A stretch of 64,000 nucleotides of DNA from Streptomyces griseiscabiei (GCF_020010925.1 NZ_JAGJBZ010000002.1:2108001-2172000), one strand, 5' to 3'; shown: positions 35,360 through 45,157, counted from the stretch's first letter. Made by a program: numbers and translations. Notes: generated from the sequence alone by a model not told the origin.

Positions 35360-37744
35360 TCACCCCCGCTTCTTGTCCACCAACCCCGCCCGCCGCAACG
35401 CATCAGCCATCGCACTGTTCGCCGGCGGCGGCGCCGCAGCCGCACCCCCCTGCCGCGAACCCCCACGCCCCTGCTGCCGAGGCGGCTGCCCCCCACGCCC
35501 TCCACGCTGGGGCCGGCCTCCCGGACCCCCCTGCCCCTGCGGCGCCCCCTTCGGCGCCGCCTCGTCCTCCAACCGCAGCGTCAACGAGATCCGCTTCCGC
35601 GGAATGTCGACGTCGAGCACCTTCACCTTCACGATGTCCCCGGGCTTGACCACATCCCGCGGGTCCTTCACGAACGTCTTCGACAGCGCGGAGACATGCG
35701 CCAGCCCGTCCTGATGGACACCGACGTCGATGAACGCCCCGAACGCCGCGACGTTCGTCACGACACCCTCCAGCACCATCCCGGACACCAGGTCGGAGAT
35801 CTTCTCGACGCCGTCCTTGAAGGTGGCCGTCTTGAAGGCCGGCCGAGGATCCCGCCCCGGCTTCTCCAGCTCCTTGAGGATGTCGGAGACGGTCGGCAGG
35901 CCGAACGTCTCGTCCACGAAGTCCCCGGCCCTGAGCGACCGCAGCACCCCCGTGTTGCCGATGAGCGCCGCCACCTCCTGCCCGGAGGTCTTCACCATCC
36001 GCCGCACGACGGGGTACGCCTCCGGATGCACACTGGAGGCGTCCAGCGGATCGGAGCCGCCCCGGATCCGCAGGAAGCCCGCGCACTGCTCGTACGCCTT
36101 GGGACCGAGCCGCGCCACGCCCTTCAGCTCGGAGCGCGAGGTGAAGGGGCCGTGGGCGTCGCGGTGGGCCACGATGTTCTCGGCGAGCCCGGAGGAGATA
36201 CCGGACACCCGGGAGAGGAGCGGCGCGGAGGCCGTGTTCACGTCCACGCCCACGCCGTTCACACAGTCCTCCACCACCGCGTCCAGCGAACGCGACAGCT
36301 TCACCTCGGACAGGTCGTGCTGGTACTGCCCGACACCGATCGACTTGGGGTCGATCTTCACCAGCTCGGCCAGCGGGTCCTGCAGCCGGCGTGCGATCGA
36401 CACCGCGCCGCGCAGCGAGACATCCATCCCCGGCAGCTCCTGCGAGGCGAACGCCGACGCCGAGTACACGGACGCGCCCGCCTCGGACACCATCACCTTG
36501 GTGAGCTTCAACTCCGGGTGCCTGGTGATCAGTTCACCGGCGAGCTTGTCGGTCTCGCGGGAGGCCGTGCCGTTGCCGATCGCGATCAGGTCGACCGCGT
36601 GCGCCTCGGCGAGCCGCGCCAGCTTGGCGAGGGACTCGTCCCACTTGTTGGCGGGGACGTGCGGATAGATGACATCGGTGGCGACGACCTTGCCGGTGGC
36701 GTCCACCACGGCGACCTTCACGCCCGTACGGAAACCGGGGTCGAGGCCGAGCGTCGCACGGGTGCCGGCCGGGGCGGCGAGCAGCAGGTCGCGCAGGTTC
36801 GCCGCGAACACGTTGACCGCCTCGTCCTCGGCGGCCGTCCGCAGCCGCAGCCGCAGATCGATGCCGAGGTGGACGAGAATCCGGGTCCGCCAGGCCCAAC
36901 GGACCGTGTCCTTCAGCCACTTGTCGGCGGGGCGGCCACGGTCGGCGATGTCGAAGCGATGGGCGACGATGCCCTCGTACGAGGACGGGCCGGGCTGCTC
37001 GGAGGGCTCCTCCGGCTCCAGCACGAGATCGAGGACGTCCTCCTTCTCACCGCGCAGCATCGCCAGGATGCGGTGGGAGGGCAGGTCGGTGAACGGCTCG
37101 GCGAAGTCGAAGTAGTCGGCGAACTTGGCGCCCGCCTCCTCCTTGCCGCCCTTGACCTTGGCGGCCAGCCGGCCCCGTACCCACATGCGCTCGCGCAGCT
37201 CGCCGATCAGGTCGGCGTCCTCCGAGAACCGCTCGGTGAGGATCGCCCGCGCGCCGTCCAGCGCGGCCTGCGGATCGGCGACGCCCTTCTCGGCGTCCAC
37301 GAACGCCGAGGCGGCGGCCAGCGGGTCGACGGTCGGGTCGCCGAGCAGGCCCTCGGCCAGCGGTTCGAGACCGGCCTCGCGGGCGATCTGGGCCTTCGTG
37401 CGGCGCTTGGGCTTGAAGGGGAGGTAGATGTCCTCCAGCCGCGCCTTGGTCTCGGCGCCCCGGATCTGCGCCTCGACCTCGGGCGTCAACTTGCCCTGCT
37501 CGCGCACCGACTCCAGGATCGCCGTCCGCCGCTCCTCCAGCTCCCGCAGATAGCGCAGCCGCTCCTCCAGCGTGCGCAGCTGGGCGTCGTCCAGCATCTC
37601 GGTCGCTTCCTTGCGGTAGCGGGCGATGAAGGGCACGGTCGAACCGCCGTCGAGCAGCTCCACCGCGGCCTTGACCTGCCGCTCCCGTACGCCGAGCTCC
37701 TCGGCGATCCTGCCTTCGATGGACCCTACGAGGGGTGTCGTCAC
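35360..37744 (-). CDS. tex: Tex-family RNA-binding protein (S1 domain)
   Basis: The protein has 794 residues. Order of parts: N-terminal Tex helices ([19 protein letters not shown]), the YqgF/RNase H-like core ([18 protein letters not shown]), helix-hairpin-helix segments ([23 protein letters not shown]) and an S1 domain at about 650-725 ([32 protein letters not shown]). The last 60 residues are Arg/Gly/Gln-rich and low in complexity, a common actinomycete extension. Tex binds nucleic acid and influences transcription and stress tolerance. GTG at 37744 is the start that matches the family N-terminus. Confidence 0.94.
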   Translation of the reverse strand: MTTPLVGSIEGRIAEELGVRERQVKAAVELLDGGSTVPFIARYRKEATEMLDDAQLRTLEERLRYLRELEERRTAILESVREQGKLTPEVEAQIRGAETKARLEDIYLPFKPKRRTKAQIAREAGLEPLAEGLLGDPTVDPLAAASAFVDAEKGVADPQAALDGARAILTERFSEDADLIGELRERMWVRGRLAAKVKGGKEEAGAKFADYFDFAEPFTDLPSHRILAMLRGEKEDVLDLVLEPEEPSEQPGPSSYEGIVAHRFDIADRGRPADKWLKDTVRWAWRTRILVHLGIDLRLRLRTAAEDEAVNVFAANLRDLLLAAPAGTRATLGLDPGFRTGVKVAVVDATGKVVATDVIYPHVPANKWDESLAKLARLAEAHAVDLIAIGNGTASRETDKLAGELITRHPELKLTKVMVSEAGASVYSASAFASQELPGMDVSLRGAVSIARRLQDPLAELVKIDPKSIGVGQYQHDLSEVKLSRSLDAVVEDCVNGVGVDVNTASAPLLSRVSGISSGLAENIVAHRDAHGPFTSRSELKGVARLGPKAYEQCAGFLRIRGGSDPLDASSVHPEAYPVVRRMVKTSGQEVAALIGNTGVLRSLRAGDFVDETFGLPTVSDILKELEKPGRDPRPAFKTATFKDGVEKISDLVSGMVLEGVVTNVAAFGAFIDVGVHQDGLAHVSALSKTFVKDPRDVVKPGDIVKVKVLDVDIPRKRISLTLRLEDEAAPKGAPQGQGGPGGRPQRGGRGGQPPRQQGRGGSRQGGAAAAPPPANSAMADALRRAGLVDKKRG

Positions 37745-37847
37745 GTTGCCGTACCGCCTTCTCCACTGAGGTTGCGCGGCAATTGTGGCAGGTGGCACCG
37801 ACAGCGGGGGCTCAGGGAGCGAAACGCGCGGCCCGATCCGGCCGTCC

Positions 37848-37991
37848 TCAGGCCCGCCGGGTCCGCCCGCCGCGGCGCGTCGAACCCGACGCGCCCCCGA
37901 AGAGCCGGGCCAGTGCCCGGAAGGGCAGCGTGACCACCGTCGCGATGGCCCCACCGATCTGTCGCAACACGTCTGCGATGGCGCGGAACAC
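37848..37991 (-). CDS. LPFR-motif small protein
   Basis: This 47-residue protein ([20 protein letters not shown], then [12 protein letters not shown] and a basic tail [11 protein letters not shown]) carries the LPFR motif of a small protein family found throughout Streptomyces. It has an amphipathic or membrane-associated N-terminal helix. The GTG start follows AAAGGAGAG at good distance. Function unknown. Confidence 0.82.
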   Translation of the reverse strand: MFRAIADVLRQIGGAIATVVTLPFRALARLFGGASGSTRRGGRTRRA

Positions 37992-38071
37992 GTAGCTCTC
38001 CTTTCGTCTCCCGGCCCACCGGGCCAGGAACGATCGGGTACCGCGCCCCGCACGGTTCATGCCCGGTCCGT

Positions 38072-38938
38072 TCAGCGCTTGCCGATCATCCCGGCCGGGA
38101 ACGCCCCCGCCCCGAGCATCGTCGTCACCAGCCCCGTCATCAGCTCGGTGAGCCGCTCCACCCCGGCCGCGCCCAGATGCTCGTACGGCGCCGCGTCGAG
38201 GCGGTCCGTCGCGTTCTCGATCTCCCGGCGGAAGGCGACGCCGGACTCCGTCAGCTCGCCCTCGGCGTCGAGCAGTCCGCGCTCCCGGAGCCGGGCCGTC
38301 GCGGCGTCCCAGTCGCCCCGGGACCAGCCACGGGTGCCCAGGGCCCACTTCGGTGCCATGCCCTTGCCGGTCGCGGAGTGGCTGGCCAGCGCCTCCACCG
38401 GGCCGAGCCCGGCGTCGAGGAGCACCGCGAGATGCCCGTCGCCCCGGTGCTCCCGCAGCAGCGTGGCCGCGTGCCAGAGCGCGAGATGAGGGCGCTCGGG
38501 TATGGGCAGATCGGCGTGCGCGGCGTACAGGGGGCGCGCGGTCCTCGTGCACGCCTCGGTGGCGCGCAGGGCCAGCTCCGCCGCCTCGGCGAGCTCCGCG
38601 GAGGCGATCAGGTCCTCGCCGAGCAACCGCCGCAGTGTGGCGTCGGCGGTGCGTTCACGGGCCGCCAGCACCACCGACGGCGACGCCGTCTCCCACACGG
38701 CCGGGACGTGCTCCGCCACCAGCTCGTGCCGGAAGTTGAAGAACGTGGCCGTCACCGCGCCCGCGCCGACACGGCCCAGGGCCGCCGCCCGCACCGCGAA
38801 GTACGCGGCCCGCGGGTCCGCCACCCCCACGGCGGTCAGCTCACGCCCCAGGTCCGGCGAGAAGTAGTGCGCGGAGTGGAACGGGTTGAGGAAGCCGTGA
38901 CAGCGCCGCCCGGCGCGCTCCGGCAGAGAGGAAGTCAT
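38072..38938 (-). CDS. SCO6745-family conserved protein
   Basis: This 288-residue helical protein fits the actinobacterial family named after SCO6745. Recognisable segments are FLNPFHSAHYFSPDLGREL at the N-terminus, YFAVRAAALGRVGAGAVTATFFNF, and a C-terminal winged-helix-like part (WDAATARLRERGLLDAEGELT, GVAFRREIENATDRL). This suggests a MarR-like fold in the second half, but no DNA binding has been shown by the sequence. A TetR-like dyad at 38951-38964 lies 13 bp upstream, in the region shared with the GlxA-type regulator. Confidence 0.82.
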   Translation of the reverse strand: MTSSLPERAGRRCHGFLNPFHSAHYFSPDLGRELTAVGVADPRAAYFAVRAAALGRVGAGAVTATFFNFRHELVAEHVPAVWETASPSVVLAARERTADATLRRLLGEDLIASAELAEAAELALRATEACTRTARPLYAAHADLPIPERPHLALWHAATLLREHRGDGHLAVLLDAGLGPVEALASHSATGKGMAPKWALGTRGWSRGDWDAATARLRERGLLDAEGELTESGVAFRREIENATDRLDAAPYEHLGAAGVERLTELMTGLVTTMLGAGAFPAGMIGKR

Positions 38939-38950
38939 GCCCGGCAGGTT

Positions 38951-38964
38951 ACCGACCGGTTGGT
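38951..38964. promoter_or_regulatory. Candidate operator in the SCO6745-like / GlxA divergent region
   Basis: ACCGACCGGTTGGT is palindromic at 12 of 14 positions around ACCGGT. It lies between two divergent genes (starts 38938 and 39050), so one regulator could control both. Confidence 0.45.
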
Positions 38965-39049
38965 TGGTGGCTCACCGGTGGGGGCGCATGGCAGGAAAGG
39001 TGGGGTACCCGTCATTGCGGCCATGGCACGGACGCCCAAGAATCGAAGC

Positions 39050-40003
39050 ATGCGAACCGTCCTGGCCGTCCTCTTCGACGGCGTGCAGAGCCTCGACGTC
39101 ACCGGCCCGCTGGAGGTCTTCGCGGGCGCGGAACAGCACGCTCCGGGGACGTACCGCATCGTCACGGCCTCCCTGGACGGCGCACCCGTCCGCACCTCCA
39201 GCGGCCTCACCCTCGTCCCGGACCACGCCCTGGCCGACGCTCCCGCCCCGCACACCGTCGTCGTGCCGGGCGGCCGGGGCACCCGGAACCCCGCCCCCGG
39301 GATCATCGCCTGGCTGCGCGCGTCCGGCCCGCGCGCGGAGCGACTGGTCTCGGTCTGCACGGGCGCGATCCTGCTCGCCGAGGCGGGCTTCCTGGACGGC
39401 CGCCGGGCGACCACCCACTGGGCGTACTGCGACACCCTGGCCCGCAACCACCCGGCGATCGAGGTCGACCCGGACCCCATCTTCGTCCGCGACGGACATA
39501 TCGCCACCTCCGCCGGTGTCACCTCGGGCATCGACCTCGCCCTCGCGCTCGTCGAGGAGGACATCGGCCGCGAGGCCGCCCTCGCCATAGCCCGCCATCT
39601 GGTCGTCTTCCTCCGCAGACCGGGCAACCAGGCCCAGTTCAGCGCTCAGCTCGCCGCCCAGACCGCCCGCCGGGAACCGCTGCGCGAGTTCCAGCAGTGG
39701 ATCACCGAGCACCCCGGCGACGACCTGGGCGTGGAGCGGCTGGCCGCCCGCGCCCGGCTCTCGCCCCGGCACTTCGCCCGCGCCTTCCAGGCGGAGACGG
39801 GCATGACCCCGGGCCGGTACGTCGACCGCGTCCGCCTCGAACACGCCCGCCGCCTCCTGGAGGACACCTCCGACGGCGTCGAGGAGATCTCCCGCACCTG
39901 CGGCTACGGCACCTCCGAGGCCATGCGCCGCGCCTTCGTGAAGGCCCTCGCCACGTCCCCGGCGGAGTACCGCCGCCGCTTCCGCCCCGCCCCGACCGGC
40001 TGA
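39050..40003 (+). CDS. GlxA-family transcriptional regulator (DJ-1/PfpI-like domain plus AraC HTH)
   Basis: The protein has 317 residues. Residues 1-190 have a DJ-1/PfpI-like domain with the Cys nucleophile position in SVCTGAILLAEAGFL and the trademark GRRATTHW. Residues 215-317 have two AraC helix-turn-helix motifs (VERLAARARLSPRHFARAFQ; EEISRTCGYGTSEAMRRAF). Such proteins sense small metabolites; the ligand is unknown. ATG at 39050 matches the family start; ATG 39023 is possible. The DJ-1/PfpI gene 60 bp downstream is related to the first domain and is probably its target or partner. Confidence 0.92.
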   Translation: MRTVLAVLFDGVQSLDVTGPLEVFAGAEQHAPGTYRIVTASLDGAPVRTSSGLTLVPDHALADAPAPHTVVVPGGRGTRNPAPGIIAWLRASGPRAERLVSVCTGAILLAEAGFLDGRRATTHWAYCDTLARNHPAIEVDPDPIFVRDGHIATSAGVTSGIDLALALVEEDIGREAALAIARHLVVFLRRPGNQAQFSAQLAAQTARREPLREFQQWITEHPGDDLGVERLAARARLSPRHFARAFQAETGMTPGRYVDRVRLEHARRLLEDTSDGVEEISRTCGYGTSEAMRRAFVKALATSPAEYRRRFRPAPTG

Positions 40004-40063
40004 GCCGCCCCGACCGACCGAGCGCTCCGACCGACCGAGCCGACCCCCACCGAAAGGTCCCCG

Positions 40064-40699
40064 ATGCAGATCGCCATCGTCCTCTTCGACCGCTTCACCG
40101 CCCTCGACGCGGTGGGCCCCTACGAGATGCTCGTGCGGCTCCCCGACGCCGACCTCGTCTTCGTCGCGGAGGAGGCCGGCCCGGTCCGCTCCGACACCGG
40201 CTCACTCGCGATCACGGCCGACCGGACGCTCGCCGAGGTCCGGGCCCCGGACGTCGTCGTGGTGCCGGGCGGCCCCGGCCAGCTCGACCAGATGGAGAAC
40301 GAGACCCTGCTCGACTGGCTGCGCACGGCGGACCGTACGAGCGTATGGACGACCTCCGTGTGCACCGGCTCGCTGCTGCTGGCCGCGGCGGGGCTCCTCG
40401 AAGGCCGCCGGGCCACCACGCACTGGCTCGGGCTGGACCACCTCCAGCGGTTCGGCGCCGAGCCCACGGGGGAGCGGGTGGTGATCGACGGCAAGTACGT
40501 CACAGCGGCCGGGGTGTCCTCCGGCATCGACATGGGCCTGACCCTGGTCGGCCGGATCGCGGGCGACGAACACGCCCAGGCCGTACAGCTGCTCACCGAG
40601 TACGACCCGCAGCCGCCCTACGACGCGGGCGCCCCGCACAAGGCGCCCGCCCATCTCGTGGAGGAGTTCCGCACCAAGAGCCGCTTCACCCCGCGGTGA
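40064..40699 (+). CDS. DJ-1/PfpI family protein (isonitrile hydratase-like)
   Basis: This 211-residue protein is a stand-alone DJ-1/PfpI domain. It has the acidic residue in ALDAVGPYEML, the elbow Cys in TSVCTGSLLLAAAGLL, and GRRATTHW followed by the His region. ITAAGVSSGID-type text (VTAAGVSSGIDMGLTLV) ends the domain. The layout fits isonitrile hydratases and ThiJ-like proteins. It is co-directional with the GlxA-type regulator, behind a short duplicated CCGACCGACCGAGC motif (40010 and 40027), and is a likely target of that regulator. Confidence 0.88.
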   Translation: MQIAIVLFDRFTALDAVGPYEMLVRLPDADLVFVAEEAGPVRSDTGSLAITADRTLAEVRAPDVVVVPGGPGQLDQMENETLLDWLRTADRTSVWTTSVCTGSLLLAAAGLLEGRRATTHWLGLDHLQRFGAEPTGERVVIDGKYVTAAGVSSGIDMGLTLVGRIAGDEHAQAVQLLTEYDPQPPYDAGAPHKAPAHLVEEFRTKSRFTPR

Positions 40700-40717
40700 G
40701 CCACCGGCGGCGCGGCC

Positions 40718-41461
40718 TCACACCGTCCAGGTGAACCGGGGCGGTCTGCGCTCCAGGAACGCGGCGACGCCCTCCGCGGTGTCGCCGCTGCCGCGGGCCT
40801 GCCCGGCCCAGTGGCCGTCGCGGTCGGTCCGGCCGTTCGCGAACTCCTTGGCCGCCGCCTGCGTCAGCTGGGAGCGGGAGACCAGCACCCGGGTGAACTC
40901 CGCGACGCGCGCGGCCAGTTCACCGGCGGGCAGCACCTCGTCCACCAGTCCCGTGCGCAGCGCCCGCTCCGCGTCGATCAACTCGCCGGAGAACAGCAGG
41001 TACTTGGCGGTGCCCGGCCCGACCAGCGACACCAGCCGCCGGGTGGAGGAGGACGCGTAGACGATCCCCAGCTTCGCCGGCGTGATCCCGAACAGCGTCC
41101 CCTCCTCCGCGAACCGCAGATCGCAGGCCGCCGCCAACTGGGCGCCGCCGCCCACACAGTGCCCGCGGATCGCCGCGAGGGTCGGCTTCGGGAACGCGGC
41201 GAGCGCCTCCTCGGCGAGGCAGGCCAACCCCTGGGCCTCGTCCGGCGACTCCCGTAGCGTGGAGATGTCGGCCCCCGCACAGAACGTCCCGCCCTCCCCG
41301 GTGAGCACCAGCACCCGTACACCGGGGTCGGCGGCCAGCCGGTCGAGCAGCGGCGGCAGCGCCCGCCACATCCCGGCCGTCATGGCGTTGCGCTTGGCCG
41401 GGTGGTGGACGACGACGGTCGCGACCCCGTCGGCGACGGTGTCCAACAGCTGAGGCTCCAT
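40718..41461 (-). CDS. Enoyl-CoA hydratase/isomerase family protein
   Basis: This 247-residue crotonase-fold protein hydrates or isomerises an acyl-CoA. The oxyanion-hole segments are GGTFCAGADISTL and IRGHCVGGGAQLAAACDLRFA. The first catalytic Glu position of hydratases is occupied in TPAKLGIVYASSSTRRL by a non-acidic stretch, so an isomerase, decarboxylase or other activity is possible. It stands alone and converges with the DJ-1 gene. Substrate unknown. Confidence 0.88.
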   Translation of the reverse strand: MEPQLLDTVADGVATVVVHHPAKRNAMTAGMWRALPPLLDRLAADPGVRVLVLTGEGGTFCAGADISTLRESPDEAQGLACLAEEALAAFPKPTLAAIRGHCVGGGAQLAAACDLRFAEEGTLFGITPAKLGIVYASSSTRRLVSLVGPGTAKYLLFSGELIDAERALRTGLVDEVLPAGELAARVAEFTRVLVSRSQLTQAAAKEFANGRTDRDGHWAGQARGSGDTAEGVAAFLERRPPRFTWTV

Positions 41462-41531
41462 GCACCGGATGCTAGCCACCCCTCCCGCCCATACGATCAA
41501 GAAGGGGCCCGGAACCGCGAGGAGGCCCCGC

Positions 41532-42242
41532 ATGTTCGGATCCAGGAACGCCAAGGCCGCACCCACCGCGCGGGACGCCGCGTCCGCGCCCGCCGGGACG
41601 GGTGTGTACGCCGCCGAGGACCTGGACGCCGAGACCGCCCGGCTCAGCCGGGGCTTCGGCCGGCTCGCCGTGCTCGGTGTGGTCCTGGTGATCGCGGGGA
41701 TCGTCGGACTCTGCTACGTCGGCTTCGCCACCCTGACCTCGATGATCCTCTTCGGCTGGCTGCTGCTGGTCGGCGGCGCGATCGGACTGCTGCACGCGGT
41801 CGAGGCGCGCGGCACCAACTTCTTCTGGCTCGGGGTCGTGGTCGCCGCGCTGAACATCGCGGCCGGTGTCGTCGTCATCAAGAGCCCGGAGGCGGCGGCC
41901 GAGGCGCTCACCATGTTCGCCGCGCTGCTCTTCCTGACCGGCGGGGTGTTCCGGCTGGTCGGCAGCCTCGTGGTGCGCGGCCCCCAGTTCGGCTGGACCC
42001 TCGTCCAGGGTGCCTTCGGACTCCTCCTCGGCATCCTGGTCCTCGCCTCGTGGCCGAGCAGCAGCAAGTACGTCATCGGTACCTTCTTCTCGCTCGCCCT
42101 GCTCTTCGACGGCCTCGGCCTGATCGCCACCGGCTTCGGCGGCCGGCGCGTCGTCGGTCTGGTCTCCGAGCGGCTCACGGAGAGTGAGCGGCCGCAGGAA
42201 GAAGGAGACAGGTCCGGCGGCAAACCCGTACAACCCGAATAG
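41532..42242 (+). CDS. HdeD-like membrane protein (DUF308)
   Basis: The protein has 236 residues. Residues 55-220 hold six predicted membrane helices in three hairpins (LAVLGVVLVIAGIVGLCYVG; LFGWLLLVGGAIGLLHAV; WLGVVVAALNIAAGVVVI; FAALLFLTGGVFRLVGSLV; and two more). The pattern matches HdeD, an acid-stress membrane protein of enteric bacteria. The cytosolic N-terminus (about 50 residues) is Ala-rich and the C-terminus charged. RBS GAGGAGG precedes ATG 41532. Function in Streptomyces unknown. Confidence 0.85.
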   Translation: MFGSRNAKAAPTARDAASAPAGTGVYAAEDLDAETARLSRGFGRLAVLGVVLVIAGIVGLCYVGFATLTSMILFGWLLLVGGAIGLLHAVEARGTNFFWLGVVVAALNIAAGVVVIKSPEAAAEALTMFAALLFLTGGVFRLVGSLVVRGPQFGWTLVQGAFGLLLGILVLASWPSSSKYVIGTFFSLALLFDGLGLIATGFGGRRVVGLVSERLTESERPQEEGDRSGGKPVQPE

Positions 42243-42415
42243 TTCCGAAAGCGGCACACCCCGAACAAGAGCGGTCGTGCGCCTGGCCGACTCGCTCGCA
42301 AGTGGTCCGAAAGTCGTCGATAGACGCTGACTTCTGTTCAGTTCTCCGTACGCAGCGCTGAGTTACCAACACTCGACCTGTGGTGACAATCGAGCGCAAG
42401 GGTGGCGACCGGACA

Positions 42416-42931
42416 ATGGACGACCAAGGGCGCGGGAGCGACCCACGCCCTGACGGCGGCGGGCACGGCTCCGACGACCCGAGGCCGCCGGAGCCACTGC
42501 CCTACGAAGGGGTCTGGCGGTTCACCGCTGCCGCCGTCGACGCCTCGGTGCCGCATGCGCGGCGCGCCGTCCGGGACCTGCTCGCCCGACAGGGCGTGCC
42601 GATCTCGGACGACCTCGTCCAAGGACTTCTGCTGATCGTCTCCGAGCTGGTGACGAACGCCGTGAAACACGCGGCGCTCCTGTCGCCCACCCTCGCCGTC
42701 GAGGTCGCCGTCGGGGCGGAGTGGGTGCGGGTCTCGGTGGAGGACAGCCACCCCTACCGCCCGACCGCCCTGGAGACCGACCACGGCCGGCTCGGCGGCC
42801 GTGGTCTGCTCCTGGTGCGCGAGATCACGCTGGAGGCGGGCGGGGTCTGCGACGTCGAGCACACCGCGAGCGGCGGCAAGGTGATCTGGGTCGCCGTGCC
42901 GCTCGCACCCGCACGCCTGATCCAGGGGTGA
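42416..42931 (+). CDS. RsbW-like serine/threonine-protein kinase / anti-sigma factor (HATPase)
   Basis: This 171-residue protein has a GHKL ATPase fold at residues 45-165. The N-box is IVSELVTNAVKHA; the G1 box is VSVEDSHPYRP, and G2 is GRGLLLVREI. Many Streptomyces have dozens of such small ATPases that bind anti-anti-sigma factors or phosphorylate them. The first 40 residues are disordered and rich in Gly, Asp and Pro. The start is ATG 42416; GTG at 42380 is an alternative. No anti-anti-sigma gene is adjacent. Confidence 0.87.
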   Translation: MDDQGRGSDPRPDGGGHGSDDPRPPEPLPYEGVWRFTAAAVDASVPHARRAVRDLLARQGVPISDDLVQGLLLIVSELVTNAVKHAALLSPTLAVEVAVGAEWVRVSVEDSHPYRPTALETDHGRLGGRGLLLVREITLEAGGVCDVEHTASGGKVIWVAVPLAPARLIQG

Positions 42932-42987
42932 GCACCCGGGAGTGAGGGATCGCCGGCCCCGGACCGGGACCGCCGATCCCCGGCGCG

Positions 42988-43581
42988 TCACCAGCCCGCG
43001 GCCGGTCCCGTCAGCTCTCTGATCGCCGGCCGGGCCATGTCCAGGACCGTCATGAACCACGCCGAGAAGGTGTCCTTGGCATGCCGCTCCGCCAGCTCGT
43101 CCGGGGTGACGAACGCGGTGTCCCCGACCTCCTCCGGATCCGGCCGCAGCGGGGCCTGCAACAGCCCGACGAAGAGGTGGTTGAACTCCTGCTCCACCAG
43201 GCCCGAGGCCGGATCCGGGTGGTTGTAGCGGACCGTGCCCGCCTCGCCGAGCAGCGCCGGGGAGACCCCCAGCTCCTCGTACGTCCGCCGCGCGGCCGCC
43301 GCGAAGGGGGACTCGCCCGGGTAGGGGTGGCCGCAGCAGGTGTTCGACCAGACACCGGGGGAGTGGTACTTGCCCAGCGCCCGCTGCTGGAGCAGCAGCC
43401 GTCCGCGCTCGTCGAAGAGGAAGACGGAGAAGGCCCGGTGCAGCAGCCCCGGCGGTTGATGGGCGGCCAGCTTTTCCTCGGTGCCGATCGTGGTGCCGTC
43501 CTCGTCGACCAGCTCCAGCAGGATCGCTTCCGTGGTGCCGCTCGGGGGACTGTGCATCGCGGTGGCAGGTGTGATCGGCAT
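42988..43581 (-). CDS. idi: Isopentenyl-diphosphate delta-isomerase, type I
   Basis: The protein has 197 residues. It interconverts IPP and DMAPP. The Nudix-type fold has the catalytic Cys in WSNTCCGHPYPGES and the catalytic Glu in RRTYEELG, and metal-binding His residues in HRAFSVFLF and FNHLFVGLL. Start ATG 43581 follows GAAGG at 7 bases; 43587 is possible. It lies 11 kb from the hopanoid operon, which starts with the same C5 units, so the two are functionally linked. It is the homologue of SCO6750. Confidence 0.94.
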   Translation of the reverse strand: MPITPATAMHSPPSGTTEAILLELVDEDGTTIGTEEKLAAHQPPGLLHRAFSVFLFDERGRLLLQQRALGKYHSPGVWSNTCCGHPYPGESPFAAAARRTYEELGVSPALLGEAGTVRYNHPDPASGLVEQEFNHLFVGLLQAPLRPDPEEVGDTAFVTPDELAERHAKDTFSAWFMTVLDMARPAIRELTGPAAGW

Positions 43582-43706
43582 GCCCATCCTTCGCCTCGTT
43601 CTTCGAGCCTCAAGTTTGCCGCACGAAAACCGGCACTCCCGGCACTTCGCGCCAACCTGCATGTCCTACCCGCGCACCCCGCCCGAAGACACCTACGGAC
43701 CGCGCG

Positions 43707-44228
43707 TCAGACCCCGAAGGCGGCCGGATACCTGATCGTGCCGGGTGCGACGGAAGCGGCACCGTCCAGTACCAGCGCCATCATCGCCTCGTCCGGCACA
43801 TCGAAATCGGGCCGGATGCCGTACTCGGACGCCCGTACGAATCCAAAGCGCGGGTAGTACTCCGGGTGCCCGAGGACGAGGACGAGCCGCTCCTCCGCAC
43901 GCGCGCGTGCCGCCTCCAGCGCCGCCCGTACGACGGCCGCTCCCGCCCCCTGCCGCTGGTGGTCCGGCAGCACCGCGACGGGGGCCAGCGCCAGCGCGGG
44001 CGTCTCGTCCACATGGCAGCGCGTGATCAGCGCGTACGCCGCGATCGAGCCGTCCGGCGCCTCGGCCACGTACGACAGCTCCGGCACCCAGGCCCCCGGG
44101 TCCTCGCGCAGCGCGTCGACGAGCCTTGCCTCCGCGTCGGTCTCGAAGGCGGCGGCGTTGACGCCGTACACCCCGGCCCGGTCCTCGGTCGTCTCCGGTC
44201 GTGTGGTCCAGTGGGTTCTCAGTGACAC
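43707..44228 (-). CDS. GNAT-family N-acetyltransferase
   Basis: The protein has 173 residues. The GNAT core is visible: LAPVAVLPDHQRQGAGAAVV carries the acetyl-CoA binding loop (QRQGAG), and LVLGHPEYYPRFGFVRAS is the beta-4 to beta-6 segment of the YhbS-like subgroup. The first 22 codons overlap the CDF transporter stop by 10 bp, so the two are translated together. Substrate unknown. Confidence 0.88.
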   Translation of the reverse strand: MSLRTHWTTRPETTEDRAGVYGVNAAAFETDAEARLVDALREDPGAWVPELSYVAEAPDGSIAAYALITRCHVDETPALALAPVAVLPDHQRQGAGAAVVRAALEAARARAEERLVLVLGHPEYYPRFGFVRASEYGIRPDFDVPDEAMMALVLDGAASVAPGTIRYPAAFGV

Positions 44229-45157
44229 AGCTTCGCCTCGTGTTCCGCGTGGCCGCTCGGCTCCAGCTGGAAGGTGCAGTGCTCGACGTCGAAGTGGTCG
44301 CCGATGCAGCCCTGGAGGTCGTGCAGCATCTTCTCGTGGCCGATCGAGTCCAGCGTGTCGGAGCCGACCACCACATGGGCGGAGAGCACCGGCATACCGG
44401 AGGTGATCGTCCAGGCGTGCAGATCGTGGACGTCCTCCACACCCGGCAGCGCCAGTATGTGGGCCCGGACCTCGGCCATGTCGACGTTTTTCGGCGCCGC
44501 CTCCAGCAGCACGTCCAGGGTCTCGCGCAGCAGCTTCACCGTGCGCGGGACGATCATCAGACCGATGACCAGCGAGGCGATCGGGTCGGCGGCCTGCCAG
44601 CCGGTGAGCACGATGACCGTGCCGGAGATGATCACGGCCAGCGAGCCGAGCGCGTCCGCGGCCACCTCCAGGAAGGCACCCCGGACGTTCAGGCTCTCCT
44701 TCTGGCCACGCATCAGCAGGGTCAGCGAGATCATGTTCGCGACCAGACCGATGGCGCCGAACACGACCGCCAGCCCGCCCTCGGTCCCGGCCGGTGTGAT
44801 GAAGCGCTGGATCGACTCGTACAGGATGTAGCCGCCGACGCCGAGCAGCAGCAGACAGTTGGCGAGCGCCGCGAGTATCTCGGCGCGGGCGTAGCCGAAG
44901 GTGCGGTTGCCGCTGGGCGGGCGGTTGGCGAAGTGGATCGCGAGGAGGGCCATGCCGAGGCCCACCGCGTCCGTCGCCATGTGGGCCGCGTCGGCGATGA
45001 GCGCCAGCGAATCGGCGAGCACACCGCCGACGATCTGGACCACCATGACGGTGAGCGTGATCGACAGCGCGATCCGCAGCCGCCCGCGGTACGCCGCCGC
45101 CGCCGTACCGGTGGTCGGCGCGTGGTGCGCGTGCCCGTGGTCATGACCGGCCCCCAT
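44219..45157 (-). CDS. Cation diffusion facilitator, zinc-type exporter
   Basis: The protein has 312 residues and six membrane helices, with a His-rich N-terminus (HDHGHAHHAP) before helix 1. Metal-site motifs are ADSLALIADAAHMATDAVGL in helix 2 (Asp and His-Asp ligands) and EVAADALGSLAVI in helix 5. The C-terminal cytosolic domain (from residue 215) has HDLHAWTITSGMPVLSAHV, and a His/Glu-rich end. It resembles CzcD/ZitB and should export Zn2+ and related ions in exchange for protons. It is upstream of the GNAT gene, overlapping it by 10 bp. Confidence 0.92.
   Translation of the reverse strand: MGAGHDHGHAHHAPTTGTAAAAYRGRLRIALSITLTVMVVQIVGGVLADSLALIADAAHMATDAVGLGMALLAIHFANRPPSGNRTFGYARAEILAALANCLLLLGVGGYILYESIQRFITPAGTEGGLAVVFGAIGLVANMISLTLLMRGQKESLNVRGAFLEVAADALGSLAVIISGTVIVLTGWQAADPIASLVIGLMIVPRTVKLLRETLDVLLEAAPKNVDMAEVRAHILALPGVEDVHDLHAWTITSGMPVLSAHVVVGSDTLDSIGHEKMLHDLQGCIGDHFDVEHCTFQLEPSGHAEHEAKLCH

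Noticed and set aside
38177..39022. Upstream extension of the GlxA-type gene (frame opens at 38177)
   Set aside because: The extra 290 codons are the antisense of the SCO6745-type gene and are not similar to the family; the real start is 39050 or 39023.
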